Assembly (NCBI GenBank): GCA_016648135.1
Contig: JADDOH010010973.1
Coordinates: 1-64,000 of the forward strand
Reading direction: 5' to 3'
Source: Agrypnia vestita
Lineage: Eukaryota; Arthropoda; Insecta; Trichoptera; Phryganeidae
Length of the DNA stretch: 64,000 nucleotides
The position numbers and the translations under genes are program-made. Below, piece by piece: positions 1 through 11,399 of this stretch. Position 1 is the stretch's first letter. Every line of letters begins with the position of its first letter. The notes beneath the pieces were generated by a model that saw nothing but the letters and a program-made list of their open reading frames with translations, had not been told where the DNA came from and made no database searches.

Positions 1-600
1 ACAACCGCGAAGTTTACATCACTCCTAAATTATAACCAGAACTAATTGAAACATTTTTTCATAGTTTAAGTCCGCGAGGCAAATATCTTTCATAAAATAT
101 AAAATAACCCGAATCAAATTAAACATATTTTTACCTTATAGACTTTCCCCAACGCGCGTAATAATCCCGGCCACATGAAACGTTTTTATATGTTTTAATA
201 GCGCGGGACCTATGTTTTCCTATATAATATAAGATAACCCGGGCCGAACGGAAGCAATTTTATATACTTTATAAAATAGTGAAACTTGTACTTCTGAAAA
301 ACCGTAAATAAACCCCGACCCCCCCGAGACTATTTTATATAATTTTTTAGAATAATGAAATTTCATACATCTGTAAAATTGTAAATAAACCCCGATTCTC
401 ACGGAATTACTCTATATAATTTTAACCGAAACGAAAATCTAGATTATTATGGGCTGAACCTGATACCCCGCGAGATCAGCTATATATTTTTCACTAAACG
501 TATTTTAATCCCAGAATTTATTCGCTATAATTTTAACGGACTCTTACTATTAAACATAAACAAGAGAAATTATTAAAATAAACTAAATATCCTTTCAATA
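1..600. repeat. Degenerate AT-rich tandem repeat, unit about 70-75 bp
   Basis: Blocks recur that contain ATTTTATATA, then an AATAGTGAAA or AATAATGAAA stretch, then GTAAATAAACCCCGA. The clearest neighbouring units lie at about 258-325 and 331-400. Weaker units with ATAACCCG lie at about 100-250. No reading frame or transposon terminus was recognised. The units are diverged, so this is either an old local tandem array or the edge of a longer satellite that continues outside the window. Confidence 0.5.
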
Positions 601-775
601 ACTAAAATAAATCCGGTCTAATCGAAACATTTCATATAACGAAATATTATATGCCTTACAAATGTAAAAATTAAAATGTGACCAAGTTAAATTTAATTAA
701 ATTTTAGCAAAAAATAGGTAATTTTATAAGACTTATTTAAAATCGAATCTGTTAGTAACAACCCTTTTATCTTTT

Positions 776-1290
776 AACAATTTCCCGCGTGTTTAGCATA
801 AAATAGGTATCTTTATAACGCACAGCTAGTTTCCGGAGATCCGCCAATACTATTCCTGTATACTTAGTAAAACGAAAATTAACTAAATTTGAACCCTAGC
901 GGTTCCTGAAATTCTGCGAGTATTATTCTGTGAACCTAGTAAGACGATAAAAATAATTAACTTTATAGAACATAGTGATTTCCGAAGTTCCGATATGCCA
1001 GATTAATTACCTTTATAAAATAAAATCAAACCCGTACTCTGAGTTAAAACTCTTTTAACAGGACCTCGCGTATTTAGCATAAGATAGGTTTTTTTACAAG
1101 ATTTATTAACAATTTCCCGCGTGTTTAGCATAAAATAGGTATCTTTATAACGCACAGCTAGTTTCCGGAGATCTGCAAATATCAGTTCTATATATGCCGG
1201 ACTAATCAACTTAATAAAGCGCAGTAATTTCCGAAGTTCTAATATGCCAAATTAATTACCCTTTATAAAATAAAATCAAACCCGTACCCC
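776..1290. repeat. Local segmental duplication
   Basis: A 66-bp string beginning TAACAATTTCCCGCGTGTTT is present almost identically at about 776-841 and 1107-1172. A second string containing TTTCCGAAGTTC and ending AATCAAACCCGTAC occurs at about 978-1040 and 1229-1290. The two spacings differ (about 331 and 251 bp), so this is an overlapping or rearranged duplication and not a simple tandem pair. Confidence 0.7.
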
Positions 1291-4200
1291 CCTTTTCTTT
1301 TATCGTGAGCAATGTCGAAGAGTATATTTACCCGTATACCACTTTCACTTGAAATTAAACTATAATTTTCACTATAACCACTGGGACACTCTAAGTCGAC
1401 GGCAACTTTCACTCAAAAAAACAACCGACGCGGATTTCACGCCCCCGTAGACGTTCACCAACTCCCCGATTTCTGCTGTGTCTTGACATTTTAAACCCCC
1501 CCTAGCAGCCAAAGGTCCTAAGTCGTGTGTTTCCAGGATTTTCAATATCCTACTTTCCTTGAAACCTAAATCTTTGTTCCTAAGATTCAATTTGGCAAAA
1601 AAAAAACATATCTCCACTCGGATATGTCAGTTGATCCCACCTTCTGTTACCGTCTCTGTCTCCATCCCTTTGCCCGTTTTGGGACGGACTTGGTGGCTTC
1701 AGACGGTTTGAACTCGCTTCACAAGCGCGACAATTAATTTTTAATATTTAATTTCTAAGTTCAGTCCATATTGTCGTTTGATCAACCGTAACCACAATCT
1801 ATCGGGTACTCCCCTAATCATAGTTGATGTTTCTTCATTATCTACCATTATCATGTCCCGTTCTCCCGTATTTTCACTCGTCTTTATCGGAAATTTAACG
1901 TTTCTTGGCCGCTATATCATGGGATCAATTTCCATATATTCACCACGTGCACACTGCACACCTAGATATAACAATCATCCAAAGGTACTTTACCTAATTT
2001 TAAATTAATTTTGGGCGATCTTTTCTCGTGAATCATCCAATGAATCCTGTCTTTTGGCCGCGACTCTCCGCGCACAGGGACGTATTAGCTCCCTCCGTTG
2101 CGGAATTTAAACATAATTTTGTAACCATTTATTATTATTTTTATTGGCAGTAAGATTGATCCACAAAGTAACTATGTTACATAGACAGTGAATATTCTCG
2201 AACAATATAATACTGGAAGAGTACTATTCGCTATAACACAATAACTCTTAATGTAAGTTAAATTAAATTTTTAAATTCAGTGGAAGATTTTTAGGATCGT
2301 TTTGCTTTTAATTTTTTTTTCCCAAAACAAAATAAATAAATAAATAAATAAACACACAGATACACACTCACACAACCCACTATTGGACATGTTTTTATTA
2401 TTCTTTTATCGATTGTATGTATGTGTTTTCGCGTAATTGGCCCAAAACTCTGTGCATCAATTATTGTCTTTTCTTCAAAGATTGATTAATTATATGGCTG
2501 TAAGAAACCCAATAAATGAAAACAAATAAAACAAATAAGTAAATAAACCTCCAGTGCCGCAGGCAAGGCGTCGGATTAATTCAGTGCTCATTTATTGCCA
2601 AGGCACTGGACGCCTCCGCTGATAACTATATACCGCTCACCATGTTCTTAGAGGTGTGTTGAAAGATTGCTAGTATCTGTCGAATCGGTCTCAAGTAGTT
2701 GTCTGTATTTGTACGTTTATCATTATTACATGCTCTTGCTATATCCGTTCCACTTCACATTATTGTTCCTTCCGTCTTCGAATTTCTATCACACTATGTT
2801 CTCCTATGTTTTTGGTACTTATATGCTTGCTTTTTACTTGCATTTACTCCTATATATATATTTGTTTCATTTATCCATCCATCTATAAGATCCCCATACG
2901 CTTTATCCTTTTATTTCATGTGTATATGGGCCGCAAATTCATATTATTTTATTTACAATATTCTTATCTAGATACACTTGTTCCAATTATGTTTTGTGGT
3001 TATTACTACCAAACCCGGCGAAATCTGAGCTAGAATAGCCAATCGTATACACGTTACCCGTCCTGTTGAAACTACGCTAACGTCGGACAGGTTTGTAGTG
3101 ATTACATAGTTAATATATTGTATCTATATTTGAGTATATTATTTTCTTGTCGTGCCATTAATATGCTTACACGTTATCGTTATCTCTTTCCTAACTGTAT
3201 ATACCGTCATTGCACAATTACCTATCTGTTGTAAAAGCCTGAAGAGCGTTAGTCTACAGATAAATATAATAGAATTATAGTTAACTTTTCTATCCGCCTA
3301 CGTTATTCGACTCCCGCGAAACGAAAATAAATCATTATCCGCTCAGTTAAGGTCACCCCTCTGGTACAACGTACACGTTTTAATCCGTGCTTCACGGCCA
3401 ATTCCTATAAATTATTTATGGGCGTTTTCCTCTCGCGATCCCCCGATTAGACCTGCCTTCCTTAGTTTTGCTCAATATTCTGCCTCTCTGTTGCACGGGG
3501 ATCCACTCGAGATGAAGATATACGGCTCTTAAACGGTTTCAAAACCCGAGCAAAAAAGTCAATAATTCAGAAACCTCGTGGAACTGTCAATATCATCGTC
3601 ACCTTAGAGTAGACGTTAATCGGTTTTTTAACGGCCCTAAACGCAATAATCGCGACCCAAATCTACGAAAGCCGTGTTCAGTATTTTTTTTGGGAAGCAC
3701 ATGTGGACCGCTCGGACCGCGCCGATCGTCAACCATTTGTACCAAACGCGGCTTTACCACAAGATTAATATGTTTTATAAGAATTGAATATTAACTGCTC
3801 GTAACCTATATCCGATCAATCGCTACTAACTCCGTCCCAATACTAGCGTTTCATCATCCCCAAATTTTTGTAGCGCCAATACTCCGCCAGGTGGGTTTAG
3901 CTCAATTTTTTCCCGCGTAGCATTTAAATCATCTTAGAGTTCAAAATAAAATAATAAAATAAAATAAATAAAAAAATCTATAGAAACAGGTGATTCATCA
4001 CAGGCGTTAAATAAAAAAATAAAAAAAAAATAAAAAAAAAAGTTTAATAAATCGTATATTTTCCCTATGTATAATAGGGCAAATATACGATTTTAATATA
4101 ATAACTGTAACCCATAGCTCATGTCCAATGTTCGTGAATGAGAATTTTATGACATTTTTAATTCGAGATACTCTCAGAGAGTAAGTTAAAAAACCTTTCG

Positions 4201-4637
4201 AAGCAAATACATATTTTAACACACAGCTTTCTGTGTTTCGGTTCACCTTCGTTTTATTAAAAATTTCGATAAATATTATTCTCAATATTAAAATCTCATC
4301 ATCCCATGGCATACTTAAATTAGAAGAATTAATAGCAAAAGAGGTGTTGGAGGACGAAGAAGATACTAGGGGAAGCATATAGACCAACTATTTAGAGGTG
4401 CAACTAATAACATAATGATAGCATAATGATGCTAACGTAGTAAATTAGCGCTTAAATAATATATCAACGTTACAATATACCCGACTTATGATATTTTCAT
4501 TTAAAAAATCAATAAAGATAGTAATATGTACAATAAACACAGTAGCAATAAATATATGTACATAAAATGACCCATCGTTTTGTTGAAATTATCAGTCTAT
4601 TTAAAAGAGAAAATGATCTTTAAATACATGTTTAAAT
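1291..4637. other. No recognisable gene; low-complexity and unassigned DNA
   Basis: A short minus-strand frame (about 1741-1854, 37 aa, containing TMIRGVPDRLWLRLIKRQYG) is polar and protein-like but matches no family I know. It could be a fragment of a retroelement frame. An (AAAT)n microsatellite lies at 2329-2352. A T-rich stretch at 2670-3030 is open in several frames only because it lacks stop codons. A higher-GC patch at 3300-3900 has no motif I recognise. A minus-strand frame of 126 aa at 4007-4387 ends in a lysine/phenylalanine homopolymer region and is probably chance. Confidence 0.4.
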
Positions 4638-5040
4638 TAGCTTACCCACGCAGCTTCGCACGCGTAGATTTTTAGTAATTTATTGTCATATTTTATCAAT
4701 TCGTGTATTAACCCTAACATATAGATACATGTCGTTGCAGGCTTTTTAATATAAATTTTTAAGTTCTACAACTTCTCTATAGAAAGAATTTAAATATCTC
4801 TTACCGCTAAGGCAGCGTTTGTAAAAAACGCATCGCTCGACCATTTTTTCGTCGATTTTAGTTATAAAATAGATCACCACGAAGATCCCTTTTATTTTAA
4901 CGAAATATTGCCTATGTTCATCCTGAAAGTCCGTTCTAAATATTGGTGAAAGAATTTTTGAGATGAGTAGTTCCGGAGATTACCTCCTACATTCAAACTT
5001 ACAAACATTTATCTTTATATTTTAGTATAGATAAGTTAAG
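4638..5040 (+). repeat. Dispersed repeat with GCTTCGCACGCG head
   Basis: Starts with TAGCTTACCCACGCAGCTTC, followed by GCACGCGTAG, and ends near TTTTAGTATAGATAAG. The same head sequence opens the repeat at 26964 in this window, and I recall similar heads as common interspersed repeats of arthropod genomes. No frame is visible. The ending in TAGATAA suggests the terminus of a retroposed or rolling-circle element, but the class is not settled. Confidence 0.55.
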
Positions 5041-5103
5041 CTTAATACATTTAATTGGCTAAAATTTATTTTCAATATTGAAAAAAATACATACCTCTCT
5101 TAG

Positions 5104-5548
5104 TGTATATTATAGATATCTCACAGAGACGAAACTGTATTAATTATGGGAAAGTAGGTATAGAAGTCATTTGGGTGTACACAGGACTTATGACCTGTCT
5201 TTTTATGGTTGGCTTAAGTGATCACTTTACACAATTGTAACATTCGCCATTTCCACCCATGATAGAATATACCATGCTTATTCATTTTTTGGAAGTTGTA
5301 TATATGTTCAAATTGCGTGGGAAGCTTTCATATATGAGTTGTAAGCGCCTTTTCCATGCGGCCTGTACAAAGCCATTTTCATTCCCCTAAATCCCCACAG
5401 ATGTCGCTAATGAGAAAATCTACATTGATTTTTTACGGAATTTTGAGAGCAATATATTTTATTATGTGTAATGAAATTCATCCGAATACTTGCATTACAC
5501 TAAATTGATTAATAATGTCTCTGTGACATAAATCCAGCACTGTTCTGA
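5104..5548 (-). repeat. Anonymous repeat family R, near full-length copy
   Basis: One of six copies in the window (others near 9228, 23172, 29048, 60783 and 62094). Diagnostic blocks, read on the minus strand, are GTCACAGAGACATTATTAAT, CATCTGTGGGGATTTAGGGG, TACAACTTCCAAAAA, GTGTAAAGTGATCACTTAAG, and the end block CGTCTCTGTGAGATATCTA. There is no open frame and no clear inverted termini. It is a non-autonomous element of unknown class, about 440-460 bp. Confidence 0.7.
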
Positions 5549-6398
5549 AAGATTTGAACAAACTCAAAATATTCTGGACATACCTCTCTTCTGAAAATTG
5601 AATTTTTTTGTACTAAAAAGCAATCGAAATATTGGAAGGCTTAAAATGATTCGATTTGGCTTAAAGCTCCATCTCCGCTTCGCCATTTAATAACGGTTAA
5701 CAAGGAGGCAATACAGTAAGTGATCATGTTTCATTTAATTTGCTTCTGCTTTCGCTTTCGCGTCAAATACTGTAATCATATTCATGAATAAATCTTCATT
5801 TTTTCCCCGGGTCACGGAGCAGTCAGGATCGTCACGAGAAAGAGTGGTAACGAAACTGAAAACGGACAAAAACTTGGCAAACACTTGGCCGACGACCTTA
5901 GCTGAAAGTAAAACTGGCAGCCAAGATGGTGCAAGGGTCAGGACGGTCTCACATTCAATGTCTCTCCAATCACGACGGCCAGGGAAATGCGTGAATCAAT
6001 CACTTTAACCAATTTTTTAATCACTCTTCCATTGTGCTCAACAGACTACCTGATTTTTTGTCTTCGTATTCGTACTTCCTCCATTTATGTCGAAAATGTA
6101 GACAGATATTATAAAAAATGAGGAAGTAATTAGTGTTGTAATTTCTTGCGAGTGGAAATTTTGTGAAATCTGAGTTTATGATCGTACGAGGACCTAATGA
6201 TCAGACGAATTGTTGGATACAGCATTAGAGGAAGAAAAAGATTCGGTTTAATTTGATCAATCACCAAATTTTTTAAATTATGTCCAACCACAAAGTTAAC
6301 GCTATAAACATAAAAAATATACAAAATTTTTAATAACATATTATATCATAGAGAAAATCATTAAAAATGGAGAATGTGAAATGTTACACACATACGAC
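5549..6398. other. No recognisable feature
   Basis: Contains a 74-residue plus-strand frame (5784-6008) of moderate GC content. It has no motif I recognise and no splice or family context. No RNA gene or transposon end was found. Confidence 0.3.
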
Positions 6399-6438
6399 TA
6401 TATATATATATATATGTATACGTATATATTATATATTG
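6399..6438. repeat. (TA)n microsatellite
   Basis: Alternating T and A run, interrupted by GTATACG. It lies just upstream of a PLE-type terminal sequence. Confidence 0.9.
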
Positions 6439-6494
6439 TAAATAAGCCAGCGTCACAATAACATACACACTTTGATCGATGGCATCAGAGCTAT

Positions 6495-6546
6495 GGTTCC
6501 TGATGAAGACCCTGCAATGGAATCCGAAACGTCGCGTCGGGCAGGG
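6495..6546 (+). ncRNA. Hammerhead-ribozyme-like motif of a Penelope-like element end
   Basis: Contains the box CTGATGA (6500-6506), one extra A, a region that pairs imperfectly as helix II, then GAAAC. A short AC/GT helix III with GTC at the cleavage position follows. Helix I can pair GTTC upstream with GGGC downstream. The core is canonical, but helix II has several mismatches, so this is a probable decayed copy. No PLE protein is left beside it. Confidence 0.5.
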
Positions 6547-6549
6547 AGG

Positions 6550-7734
6550 TCGGTATAAATGCATGAAAGAATATCTCTAAAAATTCTATACAAATAATTT
6601 ATGCACCAATAACTATACCAGATTTGGTTTTATGAATTTTCTGTTTAAAGGATGATAAATAAGTAACCATTATGAAGTTTTCCCACACTCGTCTATACTG
6701 GCACACCACTTTTACTACGACCACATTCAATATATATTACTAAGTTCTTCGATTGTTAAAGCTTTTAGCAGAGACATCCTCTAATATTTGGCTTGTCTAT
6801 TTCGCGACTGCCTCTATTTCTTCTACATATGCAGGTGGGACTTTATACATCTTTTCTCCCTCCTGGTATTTTCTCATATTAAACATGCATAGAAGCGCTG
6901 TGTACTCTTTTGCGATGAGAATAAAGATAACATTATACTTATACCTACTCTGATAATAATGGCAGAGAAAACAAATAGCAAAATACACTGGAGAACGCTG
7001 TGATGTTTGAGAATCGAATCTCTAAGATCTATAAGGGATCGTATAAAATATCCGTTATTGTTTCTATAGCTAATTATGCTTTAAATATGCTTCATCTTTA
7101 ATATTTTTTACGTTATGTCATACATATTACTGTTCTAAATAAGTTTATAAAATTGGCCATATTCAAATGGCGTATATTTAGTTATTATATATTTTTTTGG
7201 GAGTTAAATGAAATAAAATATATAAATTAAAATATAAATTTTCACAATTTAAGCCCATAAACTTGTTTCAACTTTCAGGTATAAATAAATACCCCTTACA
7301 TTTTCCACATAATCGAGAAATATTTTGGCTTTTGTCCAATCGAAATAATACTCCGTACAATATCTTTTATTATCTTTGAATGTGTCACGCGTACAATTCT
7401 CATTGTCCCATAGACCGTATCGACATCCATACGTAATTAATGACAGATAAACGTTAGATAAACCTTTTATGTACATCGAACTCATGAATAAAGCATTAAA
7501 AGAAACTCTACATTGCATTGGTACGAGAAATTTTCTACAAATTTCAAATATTTATGATACATTTAGTACCATATAAGATAAAAAAAACACATTTTGGTAA
7601 ATGCATCATTTAAATAAAGTTACAGCATCCATGAGGGTAAGTCAATTTTAAATAAATTAAACTTTTTTTTCAATTCGTTGAGCATCTCGGTAGATTGACA
7701 TTTAAAAAAAATAATTTTATTATTTGTTTTAATC
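6550..7734. other. No recognisable feature
   Basis: AT-rich DNA with short chance frames on both strands (for example 7249-7518 minus, 89 aa, no motif). No repeat family of this window matches here. Confidence 0.3.
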
Positions 7735-8205
7735 TACTTATATTTAAAAATTACACCTACATGTTTCGGAAAAACCTTTCCATCGTCAAATTTTAATGAA
7801 AGAGTTAAAGAGCATTTGAAATGTCTGAATAATCATGGGTTTTCTGAATTCGAAAATCATTTATTAGAAAATGATCATGGATTTGATTAATTTTGGTCTG
7901 AAATTGAATAATTTAGAAACATTAGACATTAGTAAAGCATGTAAATGTAAATAAAATATTATTAATAATCAATCAAATTTAACTACTAGTCCAATTCTAA
8001 AAAAATTTCCAAGGATTTTGTGTAATCAAATACTTCAGCAATAATATTTAAAAATATTTTTTTAAATAATTTAAAAAACCAAAAAACAAAAGACATGATT
8101 CATTTTGATATTTTGATATTTGTAAAACATCGTGACGATGGAAAGGCTTTTCCGAAAAATGAAGGTGTAATTAATGAATATAAGTAGATTAAAACAAACA
8201 ATATT
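7735..8205 (+). mobile_element. Penelope-like element fragment between inverted terminal repeats
   Basis: The ends are inverted copies: TTGTTTTAATCTACTTATAT on the left and its complement ATATAAGTAGATTAAAACAA on the right. Between them, translation across frames gives the tail of a GIY-YIG endonuclease domain, including ERVKEHLKCLNNHGFSEFEN and HLLENDHGFD. These are the same landmarks (RVKEH, LxExDHxFD) as in the copy at 24918. Stop codons and frameshifts break it. Each terminal repeat carries a degenerate hammerhead-like motif (7753-7791 minus, 8127-8172 plus). Known PLEs transpose with a telomerase-like reverse transcriptase and a GIY-YIG nuclease; here only the 3' remnant survives. Confidence 0.75.
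8127..8172 (+). ncRNA. Degenerate hammerhead-like motif in a PLE terminal repeat
   Basis: GTGACGA (first base differs from the CTGANGA box), an extra T, helix II GGAAA/TTTCC, then GAAA. Helix I ACATC/GGTGT is intact. Two helix III positions are changed, so it is probably inactive. The mirrored copy at 7753-7791 on the minus strand keeps GAAACATGTAG but has lost helix I. Confidence 0.5.
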
Positions 8206-8777
8206 TTTTTTTATAAATTAAACATTATTAATTTCTTCTTCTTTCTCTTTATCTTCTTCTATACTGTTGATCTGTTTTGACAGAAAGCTGCTACTCTTGG
8301 AAAGTCGAAATATAACTGTCCTTCCATCGTTTAGACGGTCTACTAGGAAGACTACGACCAGGTAGGATTTCGTTAGCTGCAATGAAAGGAATTCTGAAGT
8401 TGTCCATTGTATTTACACGATCTCTTCTTCTCCAGATTCTTCTCGCACAATATCTTCGGTGCCAGAGGTTCGTCTTATTTCTTAATTGCGGGTTCGATCT
8501 CTAAGCGTTCTCCCTGTGATTGCTTTTTTCATTTCCGATGTTCACAGCAGACTCATTGGACAGACAGATTGGCCTGTACACGTCTTGAATACTATTATTG
8601 ATGTGTAACATCTTTCCTCTCGCTTTCCCGCAATCTGTGGGAGTGATTTCGTGAAAATAAACGAAAATGCGAAACTAGACACCGGGAAAGCGCGCGCTAT
8701 TTCATTTCACCAATGAGCGCGCGCGGTGATAGAGTTGGCCGTCAGATGGTACCAACTCATTTTTCGAGAGGTTGTTA
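8206..8777. other. Unassigned, with a local GC-rich patch
   Basis: The stretch 8600-8760 is GC-rich for this window, with runs of GCGCGC and a CCAAT box (CACCAATGAGCGC). It could be the edge of a transposon or a relic promoter. No frame or start site was identified. Confidence 0.3.
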
Positions 8778-8973
8778 GAAGTCCATTCGCTTTAGATGAG
8801 CCACTTGCATTAGTGGGAGTAACAGTCCGTTTAAAAAATCTCGTAACATTCTTTTTTTGAGTAAATGACAACGCAAAAAATAAATGTAAAAAAGAATACA
8901 ATTTCACAATTTACGTGTTACAGAGGGTATTACTCACACTAATGAAAGTGGCTCATCTAAAGTGAATGGACTC
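8778..8973. mobile_element. MITE with 46-bp terminal inverted repeats and TA target site
   Basis: The left end GAAGTCCATTCGCTTTAGAT and the right end (complement GAGTCCATTCACTTTAGATG) continue as matching inverted repeats for about 46 bp through GAGCCACTT and CATTAGTG. TA flanks both sides (8776-8777 and 8974-8975). The spacer between the repeats is about 100 bp with no coding capacity. TA flanks point to a Tc1/mariner-superfamily transposase acting in trans. Confidence 0.75.
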
Positions 8974-9227
8974 TACTGTATTATTAATTGTATATGAGTT
9001 TGTTTCCTTCAAGCTCTGTAGGGATTGAAAAAATTAGAGAAAATAAACCTTCTTGTATTGCTCTGTTAATAAAGAAAAGACATTAAAAGTTTATTCATTA
9101 ATGTGTCAAATGTTTATTTGATAACTTTATCAAACACAGCTGTGATGTAGACAATTTTTTTTTCTATCCACCAACATAGTACACTGTTTTTTCGACACGG
9201 TCACACTTATTTACCGATAATTTACAG

Positions 9228-9437
9228 TGCACTGAAACGTGTCGTATAATTTAAATATATACAACTTCCAAAAATTAGTAGACACGGGTGGAAATGGTGA
9301 ACGTTACATTGTGTAAAGTGATCACTTAAGCCAGCCGTACGATAGGTTGTAAGCCCTATGTACACCGAAAGACTTCTATACCTAATTTCCCTTAAAAATA
9401 CAGTTTTGTCTCTGTGAGACATCTATAATATATATTG
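9228..9437 (+). repeat. Repeat family R, 3' half
   Basis: Matches the second half of the 5104 copy: TACAACTTCCAAAAA, GGTGGAAATGG, GTGTAAAGTGATCACTTAAG, then GTCTCTGTGAGACATC. The 5' half is missing. Confidence 0.7.
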
Positions 9438-9439
9438 AT

Positions 9440-10597
9440 TAATTTAATTTATATTTACTTCAACTTAACATTATATTTCAATGCCATATTCTATGCATTT
9501 GGGAGAGTAACAGAATAGAATTTAGGTATCGATCCATTACTCTTTCGTTTTTTAAATCTGATTATGATTATTTATTATGATTATAAAGATTTCTTTGATA
9601 TCTTTCAGAAATATTTTTTTTTATCTGTTTCCCACATCTTCTCCACGTTTCATTATATTATGCAGATGAATTCTGAAGATTTTCCCATGTATCTTCTTAA
9701 TTGAAGTCCTCGGCTGCCAGGCTGTCAGGAAGTGCTGACGGCCTCCCTCGAAAGCCCCAACTTTATGACTGATCGTTAATTTTTCCAGGGCTTGATATAG
9801 GGTCCATAAGGAAAAATTAAAGCAAAAATGCATTAAAAATTCTCATCAGATGTCAAAAGGCGAACGAATATGGCGATTCTGAGAAGCTGGAACAGCGATT
9901 TACGCAACAGGTAAATTTTAAGATTTCAACCGTTTTACCAACTCTTTCGTAATTATGTCATCAAGCGCAGGCTCAATTATGTTAAGATTTAACAGTTTGA
10001 GTTTAAGCTCAGGATTATCGTGTGAAACACTCGTGACTCATTTGTAACGGATTTAAATTAAATAATGACTTACCTCAGATAAGACAGAGAAGACAATCAG
10101 ATTAAAAAGAGCGATAAACGTACTAAAACGTGTACAAATGTAACAAGTACAAACTAACCGTATTCTAGGGTCTAGAGTCGTTCTACGAGCAATAACTCCC
10201 ATATCGGTCCTACACTTTAGTATTTTTTTAATGCTAAAGTGGCCGCGCTCACCGTCCCGCTGAAACTCAGGGAATGCGAGTGGAACACAAAACCTCTTCT
10301 CTGTCTCCGAGGCGCAGGAACAAATAACAATTGGAACATACTTTTTATCCATTAAGTGGGAATAAATAAAAATAAATATATATAAATAAAAGTAACATAT
10401 AAATGCTATAAATGAAATACAAAATATGAATGCACATAGTCCGTAGTGTCCATAGCGTGATTAATAAAAGTATTCAAAAGAGATATGAAACCAGACACAA
10501 AGTATAACATTATAACATGAGACGAATGTATAAAAACACAAATATCACTTAAGATAGAAATACAAGAAATAAATTAAGGAAAGTACATGTGACATCT
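9440..10597. other. No recognised gene; one unexplained minus-strand frame
   Basis: A minus-strand frame (10053-10352, 99 aa) starting near MDKKYVPIVICSCASETEKR has a polar N-terminal half and a hydrophobic end. I do not recognise it. No splice, promoter or transposon context supports it, so I leave it unassigned. Confidence 0.25.
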
Positions 10598-11150
10598 GGA
10601 GAAAACTTGGAAGAATTAGTAAGAATGTTAAATGAAGAATTAATTAATATATCGAATTGGCTTAAAGTGAATAAATTAAAAATAAATGCAAAAAAAAAAC
10701 AAAAAGTATGTTAAAAGGGAAATAAAATGAATAATGATGAGATAAAGATAGAGATTGATGAAGAAGAAATAGAAATAATGAATACAATAAAATATTTGGG
10801 GGTAATTATAGACTCTAAATTATCATTTAAAAAACATGCTGAATACATAACAAACAAAATTGCAAAGAAAGTATCATTCTTAGGAGGAATAAGACCAAAA
10901 TTAACTAAAGAAACAGCGATAACAATATATAAATCAATATTGCCCTACTATTTTGTACCTATGTAATGAAGGAGATATAAAAAAATTATAAATTCAACAG
11001 AATAGAGCAATGAGGATAATTCTACAGAGAAATAGATATTCCAAAATTAAAAAGATGTTATCAGATTTAAATTGGATTAATATAAAACAAGGATTAAAAA
11101 AAAATATAACAAAACAGATAAAAGGTAATAGGAATAATCATAAACATAAT
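10598..11150 (+). pseudogene. LINE reverse transcriptase, decayed C-terminal part
   Basis: Translation, with at least two stops or frameshifts, gives the end of a non-LTR reverse transcriptase. It reads NLEELVRMLNEELINISNWL, then NKLKINAKK, then the thumb signature TIKYLGVIIDSKLSFKKH, then a conserved stretch ILYLCNEGDIKK, and finally QNRAMRIILQRN and LNWINIKQ. The order (palm end, YLGVIID, connection region) is that of Jockey/CR1-type LINEs. The catalytic YxDD part is not present. The longest uninterrupted piece is 10727-10966. A SINE follows about 60 bp downstream. The clade is uncertain, but the reverse-transcriptase identity is firm. Confidence 0.8.
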
Positions 11151-11207
11151 AATACAACATGTTGATACACAACTTTTCTATTTTTATAATGTAAATGAGT
11201 AGCTTTG

Positions 11208-11388
11208 AGTAGCTTGTTGGTCTTGTGGTTAGGACTCTCGCCTCGTGACCCAAAGGTTGCGGGTTCGAACCTCACTCCAGACCAGCAAGTTAGTCCTATT
11301 TTCATAGCACAAGCGTTTAGCTTAGTTTGAAAATAGTAAGAATATTGATGTGACACGCATTCCGTGTTCGTATCTCTATTTAAAAAAA
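11208..11388 (+). mobile_element. tRNA-derived SINE, copy 1
   Basis: The head GTAGCTTGTTGGTCTTGTGG with TTAGGAC resembles a tRNA 5' half (internal A box region). GGGTTCGAACC is a good pol III B box. The body CATAGCACAAGCGTTTAGCT and GACACGCATTCCGTGTTC is shared with the copies at 21201, 50497 and 59330. It ends in an A-rich TA tail. There is no protein-coding capacity. The head is most like a tRNA-Glu/Gly/Asp-type sequence by eye. Confidence 0.88.
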
Positions 11389-11399
11389 AATATATATAT

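Noticed and set aside
1372..1617. 81-residue minus-strand frame as a gene
   Set aside because: No family signature and no upstream signals. Probably chance in a moderate-GC patch.
2667..3033. Three overlapping 73-90 residue plus-strand frames, hydrophobic, membrane-like
   Set aside because: They occur in all three frames of a T-rich stretch, and composition alone explains them.
4007..4387. 126-residue minus-strand frame
   Set aside because: No motif, and it ends in a homopolymer-encoded Phe/Leu run. AT-rich chance frame.
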